Below are positions 22,778 to 33,925 of a DNA stretch of 64,000 nucleotides, one piece after another; position 1 is the stretch's first letter; every line of letters starts with the position of its first letter. The position numbers and the translations under genes are program-made. The stretch comes from Amborella trichopoda (lineage: Eukaryota; Streptophyta; Magnoliopsida; Amborellales; Amborellaceae). The stretch is taken from contig NW_006499809.1 of NCBI RefSeq assembly GCF_000471905.2, positions 438,399 through 502,398 of the forward strand. Direction: 5' to 3'. The notes under the pieces are model-generated. The model did not search any database, was not told where the DNA came from, and saw nothing but the letters and a program-made list of their open reading frames with translations.

Positions 22778-23128
22778 TTAAACCAACAAGTTGACCAAAT
22801 CACACGATTGGTCGACCACCATGAAAAAGATGACGGGTCCGCGAAGAGCATCACAATTTACCATCATATCTGAATGGATTCGATGGGATTCAGGGTGGCT
22901 GACTCTCAACATCTTACGCATAGCCTTGAACCTTGCGCTCCAAAGCCTAAGCAAGCAGAAGGGACCTGAAGGCACAAACCCATCATCCAACATGGTTCCA
23001 CCAGCGCTTTCACAAGGTCGAACACCTTCACCCAGAAGCCCAATGTAATGTTCGGAGCCCAATGTAATGTTCGGACTCCCTTCAAGATCTAGGACCCATG
23101 AGCCAACCTCAGCAAAGGACATGGCCAC
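22778..23128 (-). other. Unrecognised 116-codon minus-strand frame in element 1
   Basis: Opens MAMSFAEVGSWVLDLEGSP, no domain recognised. It could be a remnant of a second antisense gene or chance. It lies upstream of the antisense gene promoter and runs in the same direction. Confidence 0.25.
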
Positions 23129-23805
23129 TCGAGGAGATGCTGCAGGAAAGAATGAATCTCTCCTCTCTACGCAAGAAAAAAGGGAAAGGGAAGCTTCTCA
23201 AAACAACAAGAGGAACTGCTTTCCCACACTCTGTGTCGCCTTTTGATAAGCCTGCCATCAAAGCACTTCATTTCTCAAGCGACACCTCGCCCAACCACAT
23301 GGACGCGTGTCATTTTTACCGTCTTTTAAGTCTTATGATGCCTTGCCTCCCAAGCATGACTTTTGAAGCATCACCGATCAAATCCATAGCCACTTCGCCT
23401 CTTAGGCATCATCATCAACAGGGCACAAGATGGATCTCCCGCCGCTTTTCCTCCCAAGCCTCACTTTCTTTAGCCACATGTCACTACACGAACGCTTCGT
23501 CATTAGAGCGTCGACTTGGTGCATTAATTCCTAAATAAACACGCTTCATAGGACTACATTCCCGATACATGCGGGCGTGCCGTCAGACCGACCCTCTTTC
23601 ACAACGTCAAGGGACCTCCAGAAGGATGCATTCCACTTGCTCCAAAGGCCATTCACAGAAGGCCGTCAAAGACAAGCTCTCCGCACGCCTACAGTGGAAG
23701 CGGAATCAAGTCATGCTCACCTCCTCCAACACATCATCCACGAGGATCGCTACTCCAGTATGCCTCCTTCGAAGAAAAAAAAACTGGGAATGATGAAAAC
23801 CATCG
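23129..23805. other. Element 1 internal region, nothing recognised
   Basis: Overlapping plus-strand frames of 146, 74 and 104 codons (23098-23538, 23569-23793, 23577-23891) have no motif and biased composition. I see no convincing gene. Confidence 0.35.
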
Positions 23806-24140
23806 CGAGTAAAAGAAAAAAAGAGCTTCAGGTGGACATAACCACCAAGGCTATAGGTAAAATCGCCAAAAACAAAAAATGGTCACGGTGAAAACCCGCG
23901 AGGGAGCCATGAGTAAAAATGATAAGCGGGCATGGCCACAAATCCATGAGTAAAAGTGTCCTAAAAATAAGAAAACCGGGCATGACGAAATCCCAGAAGG
24001 GCATCATGAGTTAAAAAGAAAATCAACAGGCGGATGTGACCTCGAAGTCATGAGTAAAAATGTCTCAACAAAAAGACTAGGTGAAAACCACCCTCGTGGC
24101 ACCATTGCTGTCTGGCTCAAGTGAAAACCTACAAAGGCTC
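23806..24140. repeat. Diverged repeats marked by CATGAGTAAAA
   Basis: CATGAGTAAAA or a close variant recurs at about 23908, 23965, 24008 and 24050, each preceded by a GAAAACC/GGCATG-rich phrase. This is a short, worn minisatellite of about 45-60 bp in the 3' untranslated part of element 1. Confidence 0.6.
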
Positions 24141-24157
24141 TTGAGCTAACACAAAGA

Positions 24158-24905
24158 CTCTGGCACCAGTGCCAACAAAAATTCCGGCCAAAAGGTCAAA
24201 CACAACTTCTGGCCAAAAGACCAAACATAAATTCCAGCCAAAAGGCCGAATTAAAATATTTCGGCCTCAGTGCCAACTCAAATTCTTGCTAAAAGGCCAA
24301 ACGCAAATTCCAGCCCTAGTGCCAACAAACATTTTAGCCAAAAGGCCAAACACATATTCCTGTCAAAAGGTGAAACACAAATTCCAACCCTAGTGTCAAC
24401 ACAGATTCCAGCCAAAAGGCCAAACACAAACTCCGGCCAATAGGTCAAACATAAATTCTGACCCCAGTGTGAACACAAATTCCAGCCAAATGACCAAACA
24501 CAAACTCTAGCCTCAATGCTAACAAAAATTCTGCCCAAATGGCCAAACACCACAAAAGTTATAGCAAAAGGCCAACAAAAACTCCAGCCCCAGTGCCAAT
24601 AAAAATTTCGGCCAAAAGGTCAAACACCACAAACATTCCTACCAAAAGGGCAAAACTTTAGCCCTAGTGCCAACAAAAATTCTGGCTAAAAGGCCAACCA
24701 AAAATTCTTGCCAAAAGGCCTACAAAAATTCTAGCCCTGGTGCCAACACAAATTCTAACCAAAAGGCCAAACAAAAATCCCAGCCCCAGTGCCAAACACA
24801 TATTTCACCCTAAAGGCCAACAAAAACTTCAGCCAAAAGGCTAACAAAAATTCCGGCCCCAGTGCCATCACAAACTCCAGTCAAAGGGCCAAAACAAATT
24901 TCCTC
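24158..24905. repeat. 25-bp two-module minisatellite near the 3' end of element 1
   Basis: About 30 units alternate irregularly between two 25-bp modules, one built on CCAAAAGGCCAAACACAAAT and one on CCCTAGTGCCAACAAAAATT, both ending TTCCAGC. It lies 400 bp before the 3' LTR. Tandem repeats at this position are a known feature of Tat-lineage elements and a known source of satellites. Confidence 0.88.
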
Positions 24906-25301
24906 TTCTTGTCAGCTAGATTAGGACCAACACCCACAAAAGGGCACCCACTAGCTGGGCCATCAGGAGATTCTGCTGGTATGGAATGGTAAGCCCTCCA
25001 CAAGGCAATCTATCAACCCACTCTTCAAAAACAAAAGGACTCCAGCAGGACTTGGAGAAAGGCCCCAAGCATGTCCCCAGTCCCCTAGAGACCACTTTGA
25101 TTACCCGCCATGGAAAAGCTCAGCAAAATCTACCCCTCAAGGATTGCGCTGCCACTGGTGACCTAGGAGAAAAAAAATCTCTTGAGAGGAAATAAACATG
25201 TCTTAGTGAGGATTCGAGAAGTTGAACTTCGACGATAAATTTTTCATTCCGAATGTTGCACTTCTTGCTTCTCTCAAAGTGTAACATCCATCGACGAAAG
25301 T
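24906..25301 (+). other. End of element 1 internal region
   Basis: No gene. A polypurine tract would be expected directly before the 3' LTR, but the bases there (CGACGAAAGT) are poor. The best purine run is AGGAGAAAAAAAA near 25169, followed by GAGAGGAAATAAA near 25185, more than 100 bp away. The normal tract has probably decayed. Confidence 0.4.
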
Positions 25302-26526
25302 TGTTATGCATCATTTTTTACGTACCTACATCTCCCACACGAATAAGGAGAGAGCTGGTAGAAACTTGGTCCTACTGGTACTCAAAACATTGACGGACCA
25401 AAGTTGTGACACGAAATAAGTCTTGAACCAGGCAACCTGGGAGGAATGTTATCGCTTCAAAGAGAGATATTATAACTATATCCCTATGCTAGTGGCTTCA
25501 AAACAGTACCAGACCACTGCCATCGCAATCAGAATGTCGAAAGACCCTTGAGGACCAAATTCAGGCTCAATCGGACCAGCTAAAAGGGGTCTACGCCCAT
25601 ACGGCCTCAAGACGGGTAAGTTTTATACTGTGGCAGTGTGACTTCACTTAATCATTCCCCAAGCACAGAGACTGCAACATCGCATCTCAAGATGGACCAC
25701 AAGAACCCATAATACCTTCACCTAGAACCGTAAAAAGTTCAAACTTTAACATATTCTAGATCACACCAGCCCCGTCATTTTGACCTAGGGCATGCACTGT
25801 GGTGCGACCCAGAGAAAAACTTCTTCTAGAAAGAAGGTTACCGTAAAACCAAACAACTCAGGGTTTTAAGAAGAAGACATCTCGAACCTTGTGACGCACA
25901 GCTCAGAATCCACGTATGGGATCATCGCAAGGACAAGTTCAATGCAACCACCTCGCGAAGAGCAACAAACAAGTATAACTATTGTATCTTATCCAAGGCC
26001 CGATAAGTACAAATCCCCGACTTACTGGAAAAGCAAACTTGCTCAGTCCCCGAAATCCCTTTTCCAGATGACCTTTCAAATTAGGAAAAGCTACAAATGA
26101 AGACCAAAATAGGCCAAACTTGGTGTAAAACAATTGTGACATTCACCTCTTTAACATGCAAGCAAAACGAAGACTTGGAGCATCACAGGTCGAAGGGCAC
26201 TAGCGACTGAAGTTCACGAATCTGGCCGAACTTCTACCATGTGGGAAAAGGCTCCTCAGCATGACTAAAGGGCATCAAAATGCTCAAAATTGAACAAGCA
26301 CAGAGGATATAACAACAAATCTATTGAACCATCGCTACAAGTCCATGGAAAAGATTTCAAGATTTGGCAATGGCTGGAGGACCCTCAAGCAAGGATGGTT
26401 TCATCATTAGCATAAAAGGTCTTAAGGGAGTTTTGGTTATTACACCTAATTTTAGGATTCTATTTTAATTCCTTTAATTGTAATTAAGATTGTTTTTTAG
26501 TGTTCATCCCTGTTGGGTGAATCTTC

Positions 26527-26534
26527 TATATAAG
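26527..26534 (+). promoter_or_regulatory. TATA box of the element 1 3' LTR
   Basis: TATATAAG followed by CAAGCTTAAGTCACTTGT, the counterpart of 15822-15829. Confidence 0.65.
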
Positions 26535-26783
26535 CAAGCTTAAGTCACTTGTAAAAGGGAGAATTATTGAGCATTTTTCATCTCTAAAAAGAGAGGCATA
26601 ACACTTATTTTCACTGGTTGTTTGCCTCTGAACCCTTAATCGCAAAGAGAGGAGAGAGCAAAAAATTTTAGAGAGAGAAAATACCTCTGAGTGCATGGCC
26701 TTATCCTTACCGGAGAGAGAATACATCTCTGTCGGTGCGGACACATTATCTTTCTCTCTCAAGCTGGGTCACATCCCATGCCC

Positions 26784-26786
<3 letters not shown>

Positions 26787-26833
<47 letters not shown>

Positions 26834-27232
26834 ACTCTCTCTCTCTACTCTCTCTCTACTACTCTNNNNNNNNNNNNNNNNNNNNNNNNNNNNNNNNNNN
26901 NNNNNNNNNNNNNNNNNNNNNNNNNNNNNNNNNNNNNNNNNNNNNNNNNNNNNNNNNNNNNNNNNNNNNNNNNNNNNNNNNNNNNNNNNNNNNNNNNNNN
27001 NNNNNNNNNNNNNNNNNNNNNNNNNNNNNNNNNNNNNNNNNNNNNNNNNNNNNNNNNNNNNNNNNNNNNNNNNNNNNNNNNNNNNNNNNNNNNNNNNNNN
27101 NNNNNNNNNNNNNNNNNNNNNNNNNNNNNNNNNNNNNNNNCGTACGTACGTACGTACGTACGTACGTACGTACGTACGTCGTACGTCGTACGTCGTACTA
27201 CTACTCTACTCTCTCTACTCTCTACGTCTCTA

Positions 27233-27311
<79 letters not shown>
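26787..27311. other. CT microsatellite, 275-base gap and suspicious ACGT tract
   Basis: (CT)n at 26787-26865 decays into CTACTCT-type sequence before N (26866-27140). After the gap come (CGTA)n (27141-27180), CGTCGTACGTCGTAC and CTACTCT-type sequence, passing back into clean (CT)n (27241-27310). The 5' LTR has only a short CT tract here. The symmetric decay into ACGT on the sides of the gap points to a base-calling artefact. Confidence 0.7.
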
Positions 27312-27314
<3 letters not shown>

Positions 27315-27836
27315 TCTATGCATCGTCTACCCAAGGCGGGCACCCGTGCCCGTTAGGAATGAGCGGTCACAAGCATGCTCGCTAGTGACGATCCTCAGTT
27401 TCTCTCGCACCCTCTTAAGCCAGCCAGCTAGTCCCCCACCAAGAGGGAACTATCGCGAAAGGGGGATAATCAAGCCCTATTGCAGTTGCACGAGAGAGAG
27501 AGAGAGAGAGGAGAGACCTTTTGATCTGAAGAGAGTCCCTATCCAAATCGTGCTGGCAGACTCTCGGAGGGATTCGTGATTGTTCTAAGAGGGTGAATCA
27601 CCCGGGCGTGTCCCATGAACCCCAAGTGGTGAGGCAAAGGCACAATTGCACCTCCCACACAGTAAAATCTCTCTCGTTGCTGGTTCCTATCTGTGCATAA
27701 GAGAGCCCACGTGCCCGCGCAACCACAAGTTCCCAACACTCGCAGATCCCCCCGGTTGTTTGAGAGAGGTCTTCCATCCCACGCACTCGCCACACCAGCC
27801 CACACGAGGATCGAGGAGAAGATCAAGCCCCGACCA

Positions 27837-29744
27837 ATGAGAGAAATAGAAGAGAGAAAAAGAAGAGAGAGAGAGAGAAGAAAGATAAAGAAGAGAGAGT
27901 GGACCTAAGCCGGCTTGGGTTTGTGCACACCTTTGAGGATCCATTTTGAGTACTCCTTAAAAAGATGTCTTGACCTTTGGGGTTAAGGTTGGGGTCTAAG
28001 TCTGAGAAGAATAGAACTAAGTAGTTTAGGGTAGTGTATGAGATAGGGTGTATGGTGATCTAAGTTGATGTGTATGGTGTAAGGCATAGGAATTTGGGAA
28101 AGCTAGGGGGTAGGAAGTTTAAGGTTCTAGGTAGTAAGGAGTTTGAGGTTCTAAGGAATTGGAAGTAAGGGTTTTAGAATTTGGGAGTTGGAAGTAGGAG
28201 GTTTGGAAGTTGGGAATTAGAAGCGGGACGTTTGGAAGTTGGGAGTTGGAAGTATTAGGTTTAGAAGTTGGGAGTTGAAAGTGGGAGGTCCAAGGGAAAT
28301 TACCCAAGGTGGTAAAGTTTTCTCTCTCCTCTCTCTGAAGTTGGAAGCTATACACAATCAAATGCGTGAAGGGGCAAAAACCTCATTTTTATTATGCTTT
28401 CCAACTTAGGTTTACAAATCACTTAAGCTCCCTATATAGAACAACCACAAAGCAAGGGTGGCATGCTCAAAACTAAGCCAAATTGCAAAAAATTACATTT
28501 TTAATGGAATGATAATAAAATCATTTTTTTTGACAAAATCACCAACATACCCCTTAGTTCTTTTGAGCAAATGACAAAACTATCCCTACATGAGAGGTCT
28601 CTTATTATTGATAGACTTCGGGAGATTTTTTGGATGCATACGGTGGTGATTCGGGTGATCAATCTTCGTTGAATCGATGCTTGATCTATCGTGAACATTT
28701 TGATGCCCATTGATCGTCTCGAAACGGATTTTTCATGAAGGGGCAAAAATATGGCCATGTTCATCATCTTTCACCATCGATCCAGTGCTATCAACGATGT
28801 TCCATGTCCTCATTTTGATCACAAACTAAAGGGGACATTGTCACAATCGTTTAGCATCAAATTTCATCCAATTTGGTTTCCGTTTGAGCATATCTCCAAA
28901 TGGGGAAGTCGTTAGAATGGATTCTGGTGACCGTGAAACTCTTACCATCTTCAACCTTAAAATTCATATTATCCATCCTTTAAATGAATGTAAAAGTTAT
29001 ACCAAACTTGTAGCCCATCACGATGTGGTCGCAACGAATCAGATATCATGTCGATCAGACTTACGGATCTCGAGTTATTGCTTCGCGAAGTATGGGATGT
29101 ATTTTTTTTTTAAATTCTGATTTTTATGGTTTTGGGCTCATCTTCTCTCTAGAAAATTTCTCGTTCAGGCCATGCCATGACACGTACCATATGTCAAAAT
29201 AACCGGGTTGTCAAGACTTAGCTCGTGACCGATTTTGAGCTTGTTCTGATTCCAAACGACCTAGTTACGAGCACTTGAAAATCATCTTGAGGGTGAAATC
29301 GTAATTTTTAGAAATGACAATTGGTTCACCGAGGCCACATCACAATAGTGGGAAACCTACCTGTTTATGGCAATTTGGTCCCAAAATGGTCCTAGTAGGT
29401 TCGATTGAGCCCAAATTTTCTCTTTGGGGTTTTTTCGACGATACGGTTCTAACAAAGATGTTATGGTACTATTTTGAAACACCAAAAATGGGGTTATAGT
29501 TATAAAATCCCTTTTCAGCATGCTATGAGCTGGATTTGAGAAGCGAGTTTCATCCTGATCATATCAAAACTTATCGAAATGTGACAAAACTTTGTGAACA
29601 TCCTTCAAGAATCCTAAACTACCCTTTTTTGTGCTTTTTGTATCTATTCCAGTACTTTTTCATGGGTTCCCAGTTTTAGGCTTATTTGGCAATGTTCCCC
29701 TGGTCTGGGAGCGTCTTGAGTACCGACACGACCAGGTTGTTACA
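27837..29744 (-). mobile_element. 5' LTR of element 2, U3/R side
   Basis: Continuation of the LTR broken by element 1; ATGAG (27837-27841) is the right target copy. On the minus strand it begins TGTAACAACCTGGTCGTG (29744), and a GGTACTCAAGAC...GACCA block matches element 1 U3. A TATATAGGGAGCTTAAGT...TTGTAAA box (about 28440-28410) matches TATATAAGCAAGCTTAAGT...TTGTAAA, and GAGAGAGGAGAGAG follows at a similar distance (about 105 versus 118 bp). Much of the interior is too diverged to align by eye. Confidence 0.55.
28115..28290. repeat. Roughly 28-bp minisatellite in the element 2 LTR
   Basis: About six units of a GTTTGGAAGTTGGGAGTTGG-type phrase with AAGTAGGAG linkers. Confidence 0.8.
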
Positions 29745-29829
29745 GGCTCTCTCCCAATGCAACTCAGGGATACAAGTACATCAAAATGACATATAACAAA
29801 CACAAATAGAGTGTTCGGGCAAGGAACTA

Positions 29830-32800
29830 TCACCTAAAATTGTAAAGTTCTTCCTTACTATGCTCGCACTCACTCATCATAAGTGAGGGGTCTTTTAGTA
29901 CATACTCTATGAGACCTTCTAGCAGGTAAAAAATGGTAATCAAATCGCAGATAGGGTTGGTTTCTGATATTTCGAACGCTGCAGATATGCTCGGTGCTAC
30001 GGGAATTTTAGCCTTGGCATCTCCAAGCTCATCACTTTCAAGATTGGACGGGGGAGCAGAAACTTTAGCTCTTACCACTGTTGCAGTAGTGTTATCACCC
30101 TGAGCCTCCTGTGATGCTTCGGCCTCAAAAATACCTTGAGCATCAACAAGAGCCCCATTTGGGGGGTGGGTAAAAGTAGGTCATGCAATATATGAAAGTC
30201 AAAATATAATGTGGAACAAAGAAAACCTTTCTAAAAAAGAGGTCTTAAATACCTGAGAATGTGATCCTGTCTATCGCAACTGGTAGAGACAAAAGCCCAA
30301 AATCAGAGGGAGGATCCTCATAGGAGAACTCACCTTTAGATAAGTTGTGCAGTACTATGGTCATGCCCACATCCACTTGAGCCTAGGTGATGAAGGGTTG
30401 GGTTGACGACCCCTCCGGTAAAGTGGAAACCATTGCCAAAGAATCATCCACCGAGGGATCGTTGTCCACAACATGATCTTTCCCTTTAGCTTTCTTCGCT
30501 GCATCCCCTTTAGGCTCGAACTATGAAGCACGAACTTTTGCGTTGCTAGGATTCGAGGAAGAGTCCTCACTATGTCCGAGGAAGGCATGAATACCTCTCA
30601 AAGCATCGATGACTCCCTGATCCTAATCTGAAGGGAGTGAGGTCTCCATCATCTCACCAAGAAAGAGGGAACCTCCCCATGAGCCTTTGAGGATTGAGCA
30701 AGAGATTTTGAGCAGGCAATGGAATCTATTTCGATAACCTCGGCCATCTTTAACTTTTTTTCCTTTGACTTTTGATGAATCCCGTGCTTAGAAGAAGGCT
30801 CTTTAACCGATATGCTTCGGGTGATCCTGTTAATGACAACTAAGGCTAAAGGGGTTGGAGAGATGGGAGCCGCCTTAGCAGCCTCCCCATGTGAGCTCTA
30901 GCCCTTTGCCCTATTTGAAGATCGCTTTAAAGATAACATTAAGGAAGTAGAACCAGCCGACTTCCTCTACCCCTGGGAATCTGTGTTCAGATTTTCCAAC
31001 GCCAATTTTAAGGTGTATTTTGTCACAAAGGGCCCCTCAGTCAATGGGTTCAGGTCACATGCCACCTTGTGACCATTGCTTCCAATCTTTGGGCTTGTAC
31101 CACACGGCCCACTTGACTCCCTGCGGCAAAGAATGTTTCTTCTTTATTTGTTTGCCCATCAAACTTTCTTTAGCAGAGGAAGGACTTGGGCCCTCCTTCT
31201 TCTCCTTCTTTTGCTCTGATGACGGTTTGCTTGATGAGGCAAGTGGGTGTAACCCCTCTCTCTTAGGCTCAACCACTAAAGTAGGAGCCTGACACCATTT
31301 GCTAGTCTTCATAGTTTGCGGGCCCACTATCTTACTGAGGTCCTAAGTAAAACTCTCTTGAGAGCGTTCCTGGGTCTTCAACTTGAGGTCCAACAAGTCG
31401 GCGAGGTGATGATAAAATTAGTCTCGAGTCTTTCTTATCACCCCTTCAGGGACAACATCTCCCACTAGATGTTCGACACTCACGATCTTCCAGTCATCGA
31501 CAAAGTGCAACCCTATTGCCCAGTTACCTAAAAAATCATCAATATTTGGTTTAAAGCAGGTGCGTGATGTCCACTCTTGCCGAAATACAGGCATACCTCC
31601 AATAGGTTCTCGGTAATGGTGTCATGTTCGTTCCCACTATACAACAAACAATAATTGCGGGTCATGAATACTTCTCGGCTATAATGGGGAATGGTGAACT
31701 TGCAAGACTGGCCTAGCAGCATTCAAGCGTCCCACGCCAATTTCACATTATGATTTGACCAAGTCCCCTGCCAGTTGAAGTTGTAATAAACAGGGCAATC
31801 TTGGTCCATTCTGTGTTGTCGAGCAAAACGGTGAGGACTATATAATTCGATGCACTTATGATTACTCATTCCTAGAGGGAGTAAGGCCCCTCGAATATTT
31901 AGTAGATAAATGATGTCCTAGTCAATGTTCAGGCTCCTCACAACTTGATAAGCATACTCATTGCCGAACAGGCTCTCGAGAGAGCCCCCAATGGGAAAGA
32001 GTTTGAGCCTGAAAAAGTGATCTCCCCAGAAAATTTTTCGTGCTTGCATGAGCGAATAAAAAATGGCCTTGCAGCCCATCAAGTGTAGTAGGTAAGGAAA
32101 AGTGTTTCCATTGGTGTTTAGCATATACCAGTAGTGCTAGGGAAACAGGCACCTCGCCATCCATAAACATAGTGGACGAAGAAAGGGGTCCTAGAATTTC
32201 CCAAAACCTTGTAGTTGTATGTTGCTACCGATTAGTTCGTTGTAGATGCTACACAGTACGGACTAAGCAAGAGCATACTTGTGGCTTTCGACCAAGTTGC
32301 ATGAATCATAAAGACATTATGGTCTAACTACAAGGCCCTGGAGTTCGAAAGAGAAAAGTAACATAAGAACAAAGTAATATACAATGCCACATAGACCGCT
32401 CTGTCCAAGTTAGTAGGACGTGGAGGCATCACCATAGTGAGTGCAAGAGGCGTCTCAGGTCCATTAAAGATGGGATTCTTTGGCTCGTTTTTGGCTTTTT
32501 CCATGTCGAAGAAGTGACTAATCCACACCTGGAAGGGGATATCCTTCACATGGTAGCCAATTTCAGGTATTCCTTGAACAAGCCTTTTAAACAACTGGGC
32601 CTTCGAAGCCATCATAAGAAGCATACCCGAAAATGATTTCATTCTTAGGGGTGAACTCGTCATAGCGTTCCCCTAGGAGGGAAACTAACACGCCGCCCTC
32701 TTCATTGCCAAAGAAATTGGTGTTCGTCTCAGCACCCCAAGTTTCCAAATAAGCCCGAACAACATTAACACAACAGTTGTACAGGAATTTCGAGAACTCG

Positions 32801-33220
32801 CAAGGACCAAGAAGCCATGTGTATTGAAGTTTGTCTCGAAATCATCCACGTACATCTCGAGTCTAGGTGTAATAGCCCAGGATATACCCAATTTCTCCCT
32901 TGCATCTAAAGCTCGAGTTCGCCCATGAGGCATTATGTGCATGCATTTGGTGCACCAAAATTGGAAGAACCCTAGATCTAGCAACATTTTTATTTGTGAA
33001 ATGTAAGAGGAGGCTCCATTGGGAAGGCCAAGGAAGGAATGAGGAGTAAATTTTTTGCATTCAACTTGATCCACCAAGAAATTGATGTGCGTAGGCCATA
33101 TAAGGTGCTCAGGATACTGGATGTTGCTTTGGCATATAGGCGAATGCCGAGGCATGGAAATGCATGTGCACTCTTTCTTCCAATTTTCACCTTCCTTTGG
33201 AAAAGGTTTGGAACGCATGG
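29830..33220 (-). pseudogene. Plant mobile domain (PMD) protein, broken
   Basis: In minus order from an ATG near 33218 (context CACCATGCG, preceded by an acceptor-like TTTTTTCAG): DDFETNF, then after a frame change RAYLETWGAETNTNFFG (about 32755-32705), matching the ERWxxETNTFHL region that opens PMD; VSLALLVYA...FSLPTTL (about 32150-32090), matching VSLAxPVLASIY; ELYSPHRFARQ...DQDCP (about 31850-31795), the signature EPYSPHRFxRQFG; and CKFTIPHYSREVFMTRNY. A Lys/Ser-rich region (31055-31327) and a C-terminal tail (29830-30078) follow. Stops and frameshifts are numerous. PMD proteins are encoded by host genes and also carried by transposons and as extra genes of LTR elements; which applies here is open. 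Confidence 0.65.
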
Positions 33221-33264
33221 TGCCTGAAAAAATAAGGGGGTAACATGATTAAAATCCCAACATA

Positions 33265-33925
33265 TATGGCTTAAGGTTTCCAACCTACGCCCAATGCCTT
33301 CGCGGCTAAAGACGAAGTTTGATCCTTGATCCTATATCTTTCCAATGTACACCCGATGCCTTCGCGGCTTAGGACGAGGTTCGATGCTTGATTCCATATC
33401 TCTTCTATATGGATTAAGGCTTCAACTTATGTCTGATGCCTTGCGACTCAGGATGAGGTTCGATCCTATGTCCTATATCTCTTCTATATGGCTTAAGGTT
33501 TCCAACCTATGGCCGATGCCTTCATGGCCTAGGACGAGGTTTGATCCTTTATCTCATATCTCTTATATATGGCTTAAGGTTTCTAATCTACGCCTGATGG
33601 CTTCACAGCTCAGGACGAGGTTTGATCCTTAATTACATTTCTCTTCGATATGGCTTAAGGGTTCACGGCTCAAGATGAGGTTCGATCCTTGATATCATAC
33701 ATTTTCTATTTGGTATAAGGTTTCCAACGACGCCCGATGCCTTAGCAGCTCAAGATGAGGTTCGATCCTTGATCATATACATCTTCTATATGGTTTAAGG
33801 TTTTTAACCTATGCCCGATGCCTTCACGGCTCAGGAAGAGGTTCGATCTTTGATCCCAAACATCTTCTATATGGCTCAAGGTTTCCAACCTATGCTCAAT
33901 GCCTTCGCGACTCAGGGTGAGGTTC
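33265..33925. repeat. 81-bp minisatellite
   Basis: About eight units with the phrase ATGGCTTAAGGTTTCCAACC at 33488, 33569, 33650 (a 60-bp short unit), 33710, 33790 and 33871, each continuing GCCCGATGCCTTCGCGGCTC and GAGGTTCGATCCTTGAT. It lies immediately 5' of the PMD pseudogene start, so it is in the upstream region or first intron of that gene. Confidence 0.9.

Larger units (their letters stand above)
14743..27836 (+). mobile_element. Element 1: complete non-autonomous Tat-lineage LTR retrotransposon
   Basis: A 13.1-kb element with paired LTRs, a perfect 5-bp target duplication and a primer-binding site at the expected place. In order it holds a leader, a broken gag, a stretch without coding signal, a minus-strand gene with its own promoter, then minisatellites, then the 3' LTR. 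I find no protease, reverse transcriptase, RNase H or integrase motif (no YXDD-like catalytic box, no HHCC zinc finger), so it must have relied on proteins supplied by a relative. LTR divergence (roughly 20 differences in the first 160 bp by hand count) indicates an old insertion. It sits inside the 5' LTR of element 2. Confidence 0.88.
25302..27836 (+). repeat. 3' LTR of element 1
   Basis: Starts TGTTATGCATC, ends CCCCGACCA, followed by ATGAG. It contains about 150 bp (near 25490-25640) absent from the 5' LTR, a TATATAAG box (26527-26534), a CT microsatellite, a 275-base gap and a GA tract. The Ser/Leu-rich frames of 216-294 codons crossing the gap are translation of (CT)n and N. Confidence 0.9.
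5601..29744 (-). mobile_element. Element 2: old, interrupted Tat-lineage LTR retrotransposon
   Basis: In minus-strand order: 5' LTR (29744 to 27837, then 14742 to 13084), primer-binding region (about 13081-13063), leader and Gag region (13060 to 9647), then the gag core and zinc knuckle (6385 to 5610). It is interrupted by element 1 inside the LTR and by a solo LTR inside gag. Pol, the 3' untranslated region and the 3' LTR are missing because satellite begins just after the gag stop. The family link to element 1 rests on matching U5, PBS, leader and Gag segments. The U3 part is supported by a TATA-GCTTAAGT-TTGTAAA block (near 28430) and a GGTACTCAA...GACCA block near 29715. Confidence 0.65.

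Noticed and set aside
26691-27579. Frames of 216-294 codons, Ser/Leu/Tyr/Val-Arg rich, across the gap.
   Set aside because: Translation of (CT)n, (ACGT)n and N; no real protein.
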